Source of the DNA: an uncultured Anaerococcus sp.
Lineage (GTDB): Bacteria; Bacillota; Clostridia; Tissierellales; Peptoniphilaceae
Direction: 5' to 3'
Length of the DNA: 64,000 bases
Assembly (NCBI GenBank): GCA_900551095.1
Contig: URUJ01000006.1
Coordinates: 8,565-72,564 of the forward strand
The position numbers and the translations under genes were made by a program. The notes beneath the pieces are model-generated. The model did no database searches and was not told where the DNA came from. It saw nothing but the letters and a program-made list of their open reading frames with translations. Below are positions 27,237-35,666 of this stretch, in pieces; within the stretch, counting starts at the first letter, position 1; the number at the start of each line of letters is the position of its first letter.

Positions 27237-27284
27237 AAAAAAACTGATGAAAATAAGATAAAAAATCTTATGCTCACCAGCTTT
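27237..27284 (-). terminator. Rho-independent terminator of thiW-thiD
   Basis: On the minus strand an imperfect stem (CTGGTGA with TCATCAG, then ATAAGAT with ATCTTAT) is followed by seven Ts (27243-27237), 4 bp beyond the thiD stop. Confidence 0.75.
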
Positions 27285-27287
27285 TCT

Positions 27288-28073
27288 TTATTTACTTAAT
27301 ACATAATTGTGCATTAAAGGACCTGAGCCTTTGCCAAGGTTAAGACCAGCTCTCAGAGCTCCTGTTAGATATTCTTTGGCATTTTTGATTGCTTGATCAA
27401 GGTCTTCGCCCTTAGCCAAATTTGCCGCTATAGCGCTAGAAAGAGTGCATCCTGTACCGTGGGTATTGTTATTATCTATCCTTTCAGATAGAAACCATTT
27501 AAAATCGCCCTTCCTATATAAAAGGTCATTGGCATCGTTCACTTTATGGCCTCCCTTAAGTAGGACCGCGCAGTTATATTTTTCGCCAATAGTTTCAGCG
27601 GTCTTTTCCATATCGGCCTCATTTTCAATTTTCATACTAGCAAGGATTTCTCCTTCTGGAATATTTGGTGTAATCACATCCGCTAGAGGAATTAACCTAT
27701 TAATCAAGCTATCCATTGCTTCTTCTTTTAATAATACCGCTCCAGATGTGGCTACCATCACAGGATCAAGAACGATATTTTTTGCTTCATACTTTTTTAG
27801 TGATTTTGAGATAGCTTCCACAATTTCTGGCGAAGATACCATACCAATTTTAATCGCGTCTGGATAAATGTCAGTAAAAACAGCGTCCATTTGAGAAATT
27901 ATAAATTCTGGACTCACATCAAGAATACCACTAACTCCTAGGGTATTTTGAGCAGTAAGAGCTGTAATTACGCTCATTGCGTATACACCATTTACAGTCA
28001 TAGTTTTTAGATCAGCTTGGATACCTGCTCCACCAGATGAATCTGATCCTGCGATTGTTAAACAAGTTTTCAT
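27288..28073 (-). CDS. thiD: Hydroxymethylpyrimidine/phosphomethylpyrimidine kinase
   Basis: This 261-residue ribokinase-fold enzyme phosphorylates HMP and HMP-P for thiamine synthesis. It has the N-terminal AGSDSSGGAGIQADLKT, DPVMVATSG and the catalytic THGTGCTLSSAIAANLAKG. It is the second gene of the TPP-riboswitch operon after thiW; no thiC or thiE is nearby, which suggests salvage of an imported pyrimidine precursor. Confidence 0.95.
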   Translation of the reverse strand: MKTCLTIAGSDSSGGAGIQADLKTMTVNGVYAMSVITALTAQNTLGVSGILDVSPEFIISQMDAVFTDIYPDAIKIGMVSSPEIVEAISKSLKKYEAKNIVLDPVMVATSGAVLLKEEAMDSLINRLIPLADVITPNIPEGEILASMKIENEADMEKTAETIGEKYNCAVLLKGGHKVNDANDLLYRKGDFKWFLSERIDNNNTHGTGCTLSSAIAANLAKGEDLDQAIKNAKEYLTGALRAGLNLGKGSGPLMHNYVLSK

Positions 28074-28096
28074 AAAAATCTCCTTTTAAAATATTT

Positions 28097-28603
28097 TTAA
28101 TTATAAAGTTCTTTTAAAAACCTTGTGCTCTTAAGCCTTGCCAATATTAGCAAAGCAATTATAGTTCCTCCTGTAGTTGATATAAAAAAAGGCAGGATAT
28201 AGGTATAAATAGCTAAAGATGCAGCAGATTTTCCCATAAGTAAGACTGCCACAGGGTAAGCTAGAAGACCACCTAAAATTGATGTGCCAAATATTTCTGC
28301 TATTCCTGTTAATGATAATTTCCTAGTCTTCTTATAAACTATCCCACACAAAAGCGCACCAACCATAGATCCAGGAAAGGCCATAAGACTACCAAGTCCA
28401 AGAGCGTTTCTTAAAAAAGAAGCTAAAAAAGCAATAACCACTCCATAAAAAGGACCAAGACCTACCGCCGCAAAGATATTTACTATATGCTGAACAGGTG
28501 CACACCTGCTAAAAAATACTGGAAAAGAAAAAGTTGAACCAACAACAGCTAAGGCTACTAATAGTGAAGCTGTAACTAACTTTTTTAGTTTTATATTTTT
28601 CAT
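28097..28603 (-). CDS. thiW: ThiW, S component of an ECF transporter for a thiamine precursor
   Basis: The product has 168 residues with five to six membrane helices and the ThiW signature segment FPVFFSRCAPVQHIVNIFAAVGLGPFYG. ThiW proteins are substrate-binding subunits that use the shared EcfA/EcfT module, predicted to import thiazole or other thiamine precursors. The TPP riboswitch directly upstream and thiD downstream support that role. No ecfA or ecfT gene is present in the window. Confidence 0.92.
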   Translation of the reverse strand: MKNIKLKKLVTASLLVALAVVGSTFSFPVFFSRCAPVQHIVNIFAAVGLGPFYGVVIAFLASFLRNALGLGSLMAFPGSMVGALLCGIVYKKTRKLSLTGIAEIFGTSILGGLLAYPVAVLLMGKSAASLAIYTYILPFFISTTGGTIIALLILARLKSTRFLKELYN

Positions 28604-28631
28604 AATTCTCCTTCATAATGATATATCCAAT

Positions 28632-28656
28632 AAAAAAAGCTAACCTACAGGTTAGC
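28632..28656 (-). terminator. Riboswitch-linked terminator
   Basis: GCTAACCTGTAGGTTAGC is a perfect hairpin followed by seven Ts on the minus strand, between the TPP aptamer and thiW. It is the likely expression platform: TPP binding permits this terminator to form. Confidence 0.85.
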
Positions 28657-28671
28657 AAAATTAATAAAAAA

Positions 28672-28747
28672 CTCCTTACGCCGGCATTACCCGTATCAAG
28701 TAAAGGGTCGAAGTATAACTTCCTCTCAGCAAATCCGCTCCCCTGGT
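28672..28747 (-). promoter_or_regulatory. TPP (THI-box) riboswitch
   Basis: The minus strand contains the invariant elements GGGGAGC, GCTGAGAGG, GACCCTTT, GATACGGGTAATGCCGGC and GTAAGGAG in the right order for a thiamine pyrophosphate aptamer. It precedes a hairpin terminator and thiW-thiD, so it should reduce expression of the operon when thiamine pyrophosphate is abundant. Confidence 0.95.
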
Positions 28748-28753
28748 AAATCT

Positions 28754-28782
28754 ATTTTATGATAAATAAGAGAGACTGTCAA
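28754..28782 (-). promoter_or_regulatory. Promoter of the thiW-thiD operon
   Basis: TTGACA (28782-28777), 17 bp, TAAAAT (28759-28754) on the minus strand places the transcript start at the edge of the TPP aptamer. Confidence 0.8.
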
Positions 28783-28879
28783 ATTATAAATATTATAATA
28801 ATTAATCATAGCAAAGTAGAATTTTTCCTAATAACTTATATAACTATAGAACTTGTTAGTATTAAGAGCATTAGGCATT

Positions 28880-28907
28880 AAAAAAGAAGCATTCGTTCTG
28901 ATGCCTC
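28880..28907 (-). terminator. Terminator of the tRNA-His/tRNA-Leu unit
   Basis: On the minus strand GAGGCAT pairs with ATGCTTC around an 8-nt loop and is followed by six Ts, 10 bp after the tRNA-Leu 3' end. Confidence 0.8.
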
Positions 28908-28916
28908 TTAAATATT

Positions 28917-29002
28917 TGGTGCGGGATAAAGGAGTCGAACCTTCACGAGAAATTCTCACTAGATCCTAAGTCTAGCGCGTCTGCCAATTCCGCCAATCCC
29001 GC
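28917..29002 (-). tRNA. tRNA-Leu (anticodon TAG)
   Basis: An 86-nt class II tRNA with an encoded CCA. The acceptor is GCGGGAT/ATCCCGC, the anticodon stem-loop CTAGA-CTTAGGA-TCTAG gives anticodon TAG, the variable arm is long, and the T-arm carries GGTTCGACTCC. It is read after tRNA-His from one promoter. Confidence 0.95.
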
Positions 29003-29003
29003 A

Positions 29004-29081
29004 TGGGGTGAGTAGTGAGATTCGAACTCACGCTCTCCTGGGCCACAACCAGGTGTCGTAACCAACTGGACTATACCCACC
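29004..29081 (-). tRNA. tRNA-His (anticodon GTG)
   Basis: The anticodon stem-loop CCTGG-TTGTGGC-CCAGG gives GTG. CCA is encoded, and an extra G at position -1 (29081) faces the C discriminator, the identity element of tRNA-His. One G-U pair is in the acceptor. Only 1 bp separates it from tRNA-Leu. Confidence 0.95.
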
Positions 29082-29117
29082 ACGTGTTGTTTCATCACTA
29101 TTCATACTGACTATATT

Positions 29118-29146
29118 AGTATACAACTTTTATTTTATTTTGTCAA
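29118..29146 (-). promoter_or_regulatory. Promoter of the tRNA-His/tRNA-Leu unit
   Basis: TTGACA (29146-29141), 17 bp, TATACT (29123-29118) on the minus strand: near-perfect consensus, as expected for stable RNA. Confidence 0.85.
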
Positions 29147-29300
29147 ATAATTCTCATATTTTTTAATGAATTTCTTAATTTATTTCCTTAAGTCATTCCT
29201 ACTGACAAATTATATAATACCATGATTTTTTAAATAATGCAAATTTTTTTAAGATTTTATTTTTCTTATCTTTGCAGTAAAATATCTAAAGAGGTGAATT

Positions 29301-29402
29301 ATGAAGAATACAAGGAAATTTATTTTAAAAGTATTTGCAATAGTTATTGCTATAGCAATGGTCGCTCCCCTAGTATATAATGCTATCTTGTCCATGCAAT
29401 GA
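29301..29402 (+). CDS. 33-residue single-helix membrane peptide
   Basis: ATG 29301 is preceded by GAGGTG 6 bp ahead. The product, beginning MKNTRKFILKVFAIVIAIAM, has a basic N-terminus then one hydrophobic helix (about 8-29). Its TGA overlaps the recX start as ATGA, so the two are translationally coupled. It resembles the small DUF4044-like membrane proteins of Firmicutes in layout only; I do not recognise a function. Confidence 0.6.
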   Translation: MKNTRKFILKVFAIVIAIAMVAPLVYNAILSMQ

Positions 29403-30004
29403 TTATCGAAAATATAGAATATTCAGATAAGTACAATCTAATTAGGCTAACTATTTCCGAGGAAAAATTTTTTATAGACTATGATCTATATTATGAAAAT
29501 AATTTTAACAAAGAGAAGGAAATAGATTTTGATACCTACAAAAAAATCCTAGCCAATGATGAATTTAACAGAGCTAAAAACTTTGCCCTTAACAAAATAT
29601 CTTATTCCCAAAAATCTACCTATGAAATAAAAAAGAAACTCAAAGAAAAGGACTTTTCTGAGGAGGTTATAGAAGATATTATTAAATTTTTAGATTCATA
29701 TGGATTTTTGGATGATGCAGCTTTCGTAAAAAATTATATCACGGATAAGGATGAGATTTCTAAATGGTCTAGGGGCAAGATTAGGTATATGCTAAAAAGC
29801 AAGCATATTGATGAAAATATCATAGAAGATTATATTGGTCTTATTGATGATAGAAGAGAAATTGAAAAAGCGGGTTTTTTTGCTGATAAAAAAATCAAAG
29901 ATGATTATTCTTATGAAAACAGAGCCAAGGTTTTTAGACATCTTGCTAGCAAGGGTTTTGAAATTGACATTATTAATCAAGTTTTAGATGAGAGATTTAA
30001 CTGA
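29399..30004 (+). CDS. recX: Regulatory protein RecX
   Basis: The product has 201 residues made of tandem three-helix repeats. It contains RAKNFALNKISYSQKSTYEI and LKSYGFLDD-like segments (here FLDSYGFLDDAAFVKNYI). RecX modulates RecA filaments. It starts at an ATGA overlap with the upstream membrane peptide and its stop overlaps the start of the GIY-YIG gene. Confidence 0.88.
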   Translation: MIIENIEYSDKYNLIRLTISEEKFFIDYDLYYENNFNKEKEIDFDTYKKILANDEFNRAKNFALNKISYSQKSTYEIKKKLKEKDFSEEVIEDIIKFLDSYGFLDDAAFVKNYITDKDEISKWSRGKIRYMLKSKHIDENIIEDYIGLIDDRREIEKAGFFADKKIKDDYSYENRAKVFRHLASKGFEIDIINQVLDERFN

Positions 30005-30258
30005 TGCATTTTGTCTATATCTTAAGGTGTATAGATGGTTCTTTATACACGGGCTATACAAATGACGTCTATAAGAGATTAAAAACCCATAATTCTGGTA
30101 AGGGAGCGAAGTATACCAGAGCCAGACTTCCGGTAAGTCTTGTTTACTACAAGCGAGTTGACAATAAGTCCTTTGGTCTTAAGCTAGAATCTAGAATTAA
30201 AAAACTTACAAAAAAAGAAAAAGAGGCTTTAGTCAAGCAATTTAACCTAAGAAAGTAA
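30004..30258 (+). CDS. GIY-YIG nuclease-superfamily protein (YhbQ/UPF0213 type)
   Basis: The product has 84 residues covering a single GIY-YIG domain: FVYILRCIDGSLYTGYTNDV with conserved tyrosines, an arginine in YKRLKTHNSGKGAKYTRAR and a glutamate in LKLESRIKK. Such proteins are putative DNA-repair nucleases. It ends 12 bp inside the convergent RNase G-like gene. The function is inferred from the fold. Confidence 0.85.
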   Translation: MHFVYILRCIDGSLYTGYTNDVYKRLKTHNSGKGAKYTRARLPVSLVYYKRVDNKSFGLKLESRIKKLTKKEKEALVKQFNLRK

Positions 30259-31173
30259 ATTTCTTTCTGTTAAATTTGCTTTTAGACTATTGCCTCTTCT
30301 TTTTATTGAAATTTCAAAAAGCCCCATCTCAGTAAAGCCAAAAATTTCTATTTCTAGTCCATAATCTTTTGCACTTTTTTCAAAGGCCTCTATTATTCTT
30401 CTTACTCCGTCTGACCTTAGAAAATCAATGACAACCATTCCGCCGATATTTCTTAGTTTTAAATTATAGACTATAAAGTCAATTAATTCTAAGTTTATAT
30501 TTAATAAAAAATCTTTTTTCTTAAGTTTTGATTTTCTACTACCTGTATTAACATCTATTACTGTCAATGTTTTTAATTCGTCTATTATTATTGATAAATC
30601 CTTATAGAATATTTCCGACTGATTTAATTCACTTTTCAGCTTTGTAAATTCTATAGAATTTCTTATATTAAATTCTTTAACTTCATAATCATTGAATTTT
30701 TCTAAATATTTTGATCTCACGGAATTATCTTTTAGAAGTTTTGGGCTTGGAAAAAATTTCTCTTCGTTAATTAGTCTTTCCTTCTCCTCTATAATTTCCT
30801 TATACAATATATCATCTTTTTTTCCGCTCTTTTTTAACTTGGGTCTTTTTCTAAGTGGATACCTTGTTAGGGTGTAGGAATTATTTTCAATGAAAAAATT
30901 TTCGCTAGCAAGTCCCAGCTTACCATTTGCCGGCTCTCTTACATATTGGATAATTGCATTATCCCCTATTTTATAATCTAGAGTTGATTTTAGAAATACA
31001 CTTTCTTTATCAGAAATTTTTACAAAGTAGGAGTTTAAGCTATCGATTTTATTTTCTACTTTTCCCCTATAGATATTATGAAGAAGAGAGTCATAGAAAA
31101 TGACTTCCATGACTCTCTCATCTTTTACTCTCATTAAAATTTTTTCTTTTTTATCATCTAGGATTATTTTCAT
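30247..31173 (-). CDS. Short RNase E/G-family protein
   Basis: The product has 308 residues. It has a degenerate S1-type N-terminus (MKIILDDKKEKILMRVKDERV, YRGKVENKI), then the catalytic core segments VIDVNTGS and LRNIGGMVVIDFLRSDG and the small-domain segment FTEMGLFEISIKRRG. Full RNase G is about 490 residues; the central RNase H-like part is compressed and the C-terminal zinc-link region is absent. It overlaps the MinD-like gene start. Whether it retains endoribonuclease activity is unclear. Confidence 0.8.
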   Translation of the reverse strand: MKIILDDKKEKILMRVKDERVMEVIFYDSLLHNIYRGKVENKIDSLNSYFVKISDKESVFLKSTLDYKIGDNAIIQYVREPANGKLGLASENFFIENNSYTLTRYPLRKRPKLKKSGKKDDILYKEIIEEKERLINEEKFFPSPKLLKDNSVRSKYLEKFNDYEVKEFNIRNSIEFTKLKSELNQSEIFYKDLSIIIDELKTLTVIDVNTGSRKSKLKKKDFLLNINLELIDFIVYNLKLRNIGGMVVIDFLRSDGVRRIIEAFEKSAKDYGLEIEIFGFTEMGLFEISIKRRGNSLKANLTERNLLS

Positions 31174-31793
31174 TTCTTAAATATCCTTTTGATTTTTTCG
31201 AAAAATCCAATATCTGCTATCGGCTCTGCTTCTCCTTTTAGAAGATTATCTATTATTTTTTTGAAATATTCATTTTCCTTAACAAAGCCAAGGTATTTAG
31301 CAGACTTGCCTAGAAGTTTATCTTTTATAACTCTAGGGTCAAAGTTATCATCCATTCGGTTTATAAAATAATAATCTGCATGTATATCTTTATCTAGATC
31401 GTCTTTGTCTACAATTTCAATTTTAATAGCATCTTTTATAGCAAGGTCAAGATTATCTATTATTAAACAATCGTAATCAAGTTCATCTATTAACCTATAA
31501 ACATCATCTACTCTAAATTCATATTTATCTTCTAAAAGTGGTGCGATGATAAAGCTTAAGTTGGCATTTTCTCTAACCATCACTCTTTCTAGTTCACATA
31601 CTCCTAGAAAATAGTCTGAAATATCGTAGCTTACCATTCCGTCTTTTTTGTAGTAATCTTCTATATTTGATTTTTCACTTCTAAAAAATGATGTTAATAG
31701 AACTCTCTTTTCTTCAGAAAGTCTCTCTGCCAGGTTAACCGCAAAGTCAGTTTTCCCTATGTTATTTTTTCCGTTTATTAGATATATTTCCAT
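31170..31793 (-). CDS. MinD/ParA-like P-loop ATPase
   Basis: The product has 207 residues from ATG 31793 (GAGG ahead); the frame extends 10 codons upstream into the PBP2 gene. It starts MEIYLINGKNNIGKTDFAVN, a deviant Walker A with a signature lysine (K-N-N-I-G-K-T). DCLIIDNLDLA is the Walker B-like strand. It is much shorter than MinD and lacks an obvious C-terminal amphipathic membrane helix. Its place after mreBCD-PBP2 suggests a role in positioning envelope growth; this is inference. Confidence 0.6.
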   Translation of the reverse strand: MEIYLINGKNNIGKTDFAVNLAERLSEEKRVLLTSFFRSEKSNIEDYYKKDGMVSYDISDYFLGVCELERVMVRENANLSFIIAPLLEDKYEFRVDDVYRLIDELDYDCLIIDNLDLAIKDAIKIEIVDKDDLDKDIHADYYFINRMDDNFDPRVIKDKLLGKSAKYLGFVKENEYFKKIIDNLLKGEAEPIADIGFFEKIKRIFKK

Positions 31794-31803
31794 AATTTCC
31801 TCT

Positions 31804-34800
31804 TTACTGTTGGTCCTCACCACTTGTAGATTCTCCTAATTCTTGGATGTCTTCAGCAGTTGGTTGTGCATTTATCATCTCAACATTTAAGTCAAAATAC
31901 CTAGCTACAATATCCCTCATTATAGGAGATGCGTTATAAGAAGTATCTCCCTGGGTTAATACTATAGAAATTGCTATTTCTGGTTTATCATAAGGTGCAA
32001 AACCAACCATCCAAGCATAGGTATCGTAGTCTGTCCCGTCTGGGTTTTTTCCCTCAACCTCTGCTGTTCCTGTCTTTATACCAATATCTATAGGTAGTTG
32101 GTTTAAGACAGCATTTTTCTGGGCAACAAGTAGGGTTCCGTATTTAATATCTTCAAGATATTTAGTATCCTTAATATCTATTCTCTCGTTTTCTGGAACA
32201 TTTTCAAATAGAACTTCACCTGAGTCATGATTTTTGACCTTATTTATTAGGGTAAATTTGTTTAAATATCCACCATTGGTTAAGGTTGCTATAGCTCTAT
32301 TCATCTGAATAGGTGTATAGGAGTTTTGACCTTGACCAATTACGATATTAAGCATATCTGTGATATCCCAAACAGCTTGGTTTAGATAGGTGTACTTGAT
32401 TGTATCAGCAAGCCCGTCCCTGTGTCCTTCTGGAACTATTAACGGATCATAACCTCTTTCGTCAAAGAAATCAATTATTGCCTTCCTAGTCCAATCCTTA
32501 GGATTGTCAGTAAATTTAACTATATCTGTAATATCTTGTTCGTACTCATCTCTTGTTTTCTTTGTTCCTTCTTTGATAAAAAGGGTAAGATTTTTATCTA
32601 AGTAGTCTTTTAACATGAGTTTTGTTACTTCAACTTTTTTACCTATTGATGGCACATTTCCCTTTGCTTCCCTTGGGATATCTATTTCAATTCCTGTTTG
32701 TTCATCTAATCCTAGCATCTCACAGGCTAGTCTAATATCGTTTAATTCTAGCTTTGTTGTTAGTGAATCTCCATCTTCAGGATTTTCTCCAAGGGCTAGG
32801 GTGTAGAAATAATAGTTACATGAATCTCTTATAGCTCCATATAAGTTTTCCTCACCGTGAGTTGTTCCACTTTCTGTATAAACAAGGCAAGAAAATCTCC
32901 TATTTCCGATCTCCATAAATCCATGACAGTTATTTATAGCAAGTGGATCTAGACCTTTTTCTAAGGCTGCAAGGGCTGTTACTAGTTTAAAGGTAGAACC
33001 AGGCATTACCGCAGTTTGGGTTGCTATATTTAGCATTGGCCTAGGGGCAAGAGGACCTTCGCTTTCTTCAACCTGAAGGGCTTGCCAATCAGAACTTGAA
33101 ATTCCTGTAGAAAATAAGTTTGGATCATAGTTTGGATAAGAAGCAAGAGCTAAAACCTCACCAGTTTTAACATCACTTACAACAACCGCACCACTTTCAG
33201 CATGGGAAGCCATCTTAAAAGGCCTAAATGAACCGTATTCTGATTCGTAAAAACCACTTTCTCTTAAGGCTTCTAGTACTCCTTTTAGTGAATCTTCAGC
33301 TTGTTTTTGAAGCTTGGCATCAATTGAAAGATACACATCATCACCTGGCTCTGATTTTGTCTGAGAAATTGTCTCTCTCCTATTTCCAGAAGAATCTACT
33401 GTCACAAGAGACCTGCCGTTTTTTCCCTTTAGATTATCTTGATAGGATTCTTCTATACCAGTTTTGCCTATTATTTCATCTCTCAAGTAGGCTCTTTCTT
33501 TAACAAACTTGTCTACTTCTTCTTTTGTAGCTATTGGTCCCATATAACCTAAAACATGACTTGCTAGATTTCTATTTGGATAAGATCTAATTGGTATAGT
33601 TTCCACTACAATTCCTGAAGCAGAATCAATTTTTTCTTCGATTTTTAAAACTGTTGACTCGTCAAGGTTATATACTATATTTATAGGTCTATAACCAAAA
33701 GAACCTTGTCTATTTAGAGTATTGTCGATTGTTAGTATACCAACCGCTTCAACATCGTTATAAGAATCAAGTCCGCTTACCTTTTTTAGATATTCCAAGA
33801 TTTTTTTGCCATCTTTTTCATTCATAAGAATATCTACAATAGTCTTTGTAGAATTTGCCTTATCTTTGTTCGCATAATGGGTATAAAAATCTTTTTTATC
33901 TATAGTAAAGGTGTATTTCCAATCATCTGGATCATCTTCTGTTATATCAATATTTGGGTAAATATTATTTCTAGTGTTGGCATTTTGTGCCATATATTTT
34001 ACATATTCAGATAAAAGTAATGGTTTTATCAACCCATGTTCATCAGCAAGTCTAGCTAATTCATCAACAGCAGAACCCGCTTGTGGGTTTTTAAACCTTA
34101 AATCAACTGAATACTGATTCTTATCGTCCTTACTTTCTGTGATAACCTCTGTTTCAAAGTTTGCATATATTCCCTTGTTTTCAAGCTCTTCTATTAGCAT
34201 ATTGGCAGGAATTATGTATGCTCCATTATCATCTACCATAGCTGAAGTAAGGACATCTTTGATTGTCGCTTCTTTGACTATCTCATAGAAATCATCACTA
34301 GCCTTGGAATCAAGTGTGATATTTTTAAAAGCCTTGTGGAGTTTTGCTTTTTTTTCAATTAAATCCTGGTCACTTTTTAGAGCATAAGAATCCATTGTTA
34401 GATTTCCTAGAAGGTCATTTGCATCCAAAATCCTGTAGGCAAGAAGCCTAGCATGGGAATTTTGTAAGATAGATAAAAGAACCGACTTATCTTCGCCGAC
34501 AGATTCTATAATTACATCTATTGGATCGTCGTCTTTTTTGTAACCAATCGAAGAAAGTTTCTTCTCATAATTCTTTTTATATTCTACAACAAGTTTGCCA
34601 TTTTTCTGGCTTATATGAGCCGGCACATCTATTCCTCTTTTTTTAAGGGCAAGGATGGCTGTGTTTAAGGTCTCATACTTTATGCCGTCTTCTTCGTAAA
34701 TAGATAACAAAAACTCTTCTATAAGTTCATTATCAATTAGCTTGTCCACGACATTTTCCATTGGCATTTCTTTTTTCTTAAAATAATCTTTTTCGTTTTT

Positions 34801-35166
34801 ATATTTAAAGGTATTAAGTTTTATATTGAAATCTTCAGTATAGTTAACTCCGTCTTCTTCAAGTATATCCACAAGATCTGCAATAAGGTTCATTCTTTTA
34901 TCATCATCTAGGCTCATTAATTGATCTTTATAGAGTTTTACAGCAAAAGATGGGACAGATGTAGCTAAAATCCTACCGTTTCTATCGTAAATATTTCCCC
35001 TACTTGCAAGTTCATCTACCTCTTTGACTTTCCTATTATCAGATAAGTCTCTGTAATAATCTCCCTTTGATATCATTACATTAAAAAGCCTAAAGACAAT
35101 CACAAAAATCGCCAAAACTACAACAGCTTGTATGAAAATGAGTCTGTTTTCTTTTTTATTTCTCAT
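31804..35166 (-). CDS. Class B penicillin-binding protein 2 (elongasome transpeptidase), unusually long
   Basis: The product has 1120 residues against about 600-720 for most MrdA/PBP2 proteins. An N-terminal membrane anchor (about 9-30) is followed by RGNIYDRNGRILA. The transpeptidase has SxxK in PGSTFKL (about residue 722), SxN in DSCNYYFY and KTG in IKTGTAE (about 1030). The extra length is mostly in the non-catalytic region between the anchor and the transpeptidase, plus an insertion between SxN and KTG. It cross-links lateral wall peptidoglycan with MreBCD encoded upstream. Confidence 0.9.
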   Translation of the reverse strand: MRNKKENRLIFIQAVVVLAIFVIVFRLFNVMISKGDYYRDLSDNRKVKEVDELASRGNIYDRNGRILATSVPSFAVKLYKDQLMSLDDDKRMNLIADLVDILEEDGVNYTEDFNIKLNTFKYKNEKDYFKKKEMPMENVVDKLIDNELIEEFLLSIYEEDGIKYETLNTAILALKKRGIDVPAHISQKNGKLVVEYKKNYEKKLSSIGYKKDDDPIDVIIESVGEDKSVLLSILQNSHARLLAYRILDANDLLGNLTMDSYALKSDQDLIEKKAKLHKAFKNITLDSKASDDFYEIVKEATIKDVLTSAMVDDNGAYIIPANMLIEELENKGIYANFETEVITESKDDKNQYSVDLRFKNPQAGSAVDELARLADEHGLIKPLLLSEYVKYMAQNANTRNNIYPNIDITEDDPDDWKYTFTIDKKDFYTHYANKDKANSTKTIVDILMNEKDGKKILEYLKKVSGLDSYNDVEAVGILTIDNTLNRQGSFGYRPINIVYNLDESTVLKIEEKIDSASGIVVETIPIRSYPNRNLASHVLGYMGPIATKEEVDKFVKERAYLRDEIIGKTGIEESYQDNLKGKNGRSLVTVDSSGNRRETISQTKSEPGDDVYLSIDAKLQKQAEDSLKGVLEALRESGFYESEYGSFRPFKMASHAESGAVVVSDVKTGEVLALASYPNYDPNLFSTGISSSDWQALQVEESEGPLAPRPMLNIATQTAVMPGSTFKLVTALAALEKGLDPLAINNCHGFMEIGNRRFSCLVYTESGTTHGEENLYGAIRDSCNYYFYTLALGENPEDGDSLTTKLELNDIRLACEMLGLDEQTGIEIDIPREAKGNVPSIGKKVEVTKLMLKDYLDKNLTLFIKEGTKKTRDEYEQDITDIVKFTDNPKDWTRKAIIDFFDERGYDPLIVPEGHRDGLADTIKYTYLNQAVWDITDMLNIVIGQGQNSYTPIQMNRAIATLTNGGYLNKFTLINKVKNHDSGEVLFENVPENERIDIKDTKYLEDIKYGTLLVAQKNAVLNQLPIDIGIKTGTAEVEGKNPDGTDYDTYAWMVGFAPYDKPEIAISIVLTQGDTSYNASPIMRDIVARYFDLNVEMINAQPTAEDIQELGESTSGEDQQ

Positions 35167-35174
35167 AAAACCCT

Positions 35175-35666
35175 CTAAATTCTATAAGTTGGTATATACA
35201 TTACTTTTTTAATTATTTCATAGTAAAGTAAGTAAATAACTGAATTTAATATAGCTTCTACTAGTAATTCCAGCCCCAAATACCCACTTATAGATGTTAG
35301 GCTCTTGCCAAAAATATAATATATACCATTTACTAATAAGAAGTTAAAAACAGTTGCAATTACAGAAATAATTAGGCCTGACTGCTTATCCTTAGAAATC
35401 TTTATAATCTCACCTGATGACAAAACTCCTATAAGATAGTAAGATAAGGCTCTAACTCCAATAAGACTTGTAAAAAGAAAGTCTTCGAAAAGACCTACAA
35501 TAAGTCCTCCAACTCTACCAGTTTTATTTGGCAAGATTTGGGAAAGGGCTATGGTTGCAGGAATTATTATATTTAAATTAGCTCCTAGTATATCAATCTT
35601 AGCAAAAATTGAGGTTTGTAAAATAAAACTGATTAATAAAATTAAAAAACTTTTAAATTTATTCAT
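35175..35666 (-). CDS. mreD: Rod shape-determining protein MreD
   Basis: This 163-residue integral membrane protein has about five helices (N-terminal FLILLISFILQTSIFAKI). Sequence identity in this family is low, so the call rests on size, hydrophobicity and position between mreC (8-bp overlap) and PBP2 (8-bp gap). Confidence 0.85.
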   Translation of the reverse strand: MNKFKSFLILLISFILQTSIFAKIDILGANLNIIIPATIALSQILPNKTGRVGGLIVGLFEDFLFTSLIGVRALSYYLIGVLSSGEIIKISKDKQSGLIISVIATVFNFLLVNGIYYIFGKSLTSISGYLGLELLVEAILNSVIYLLYYEIIKKVMYIPTYRI

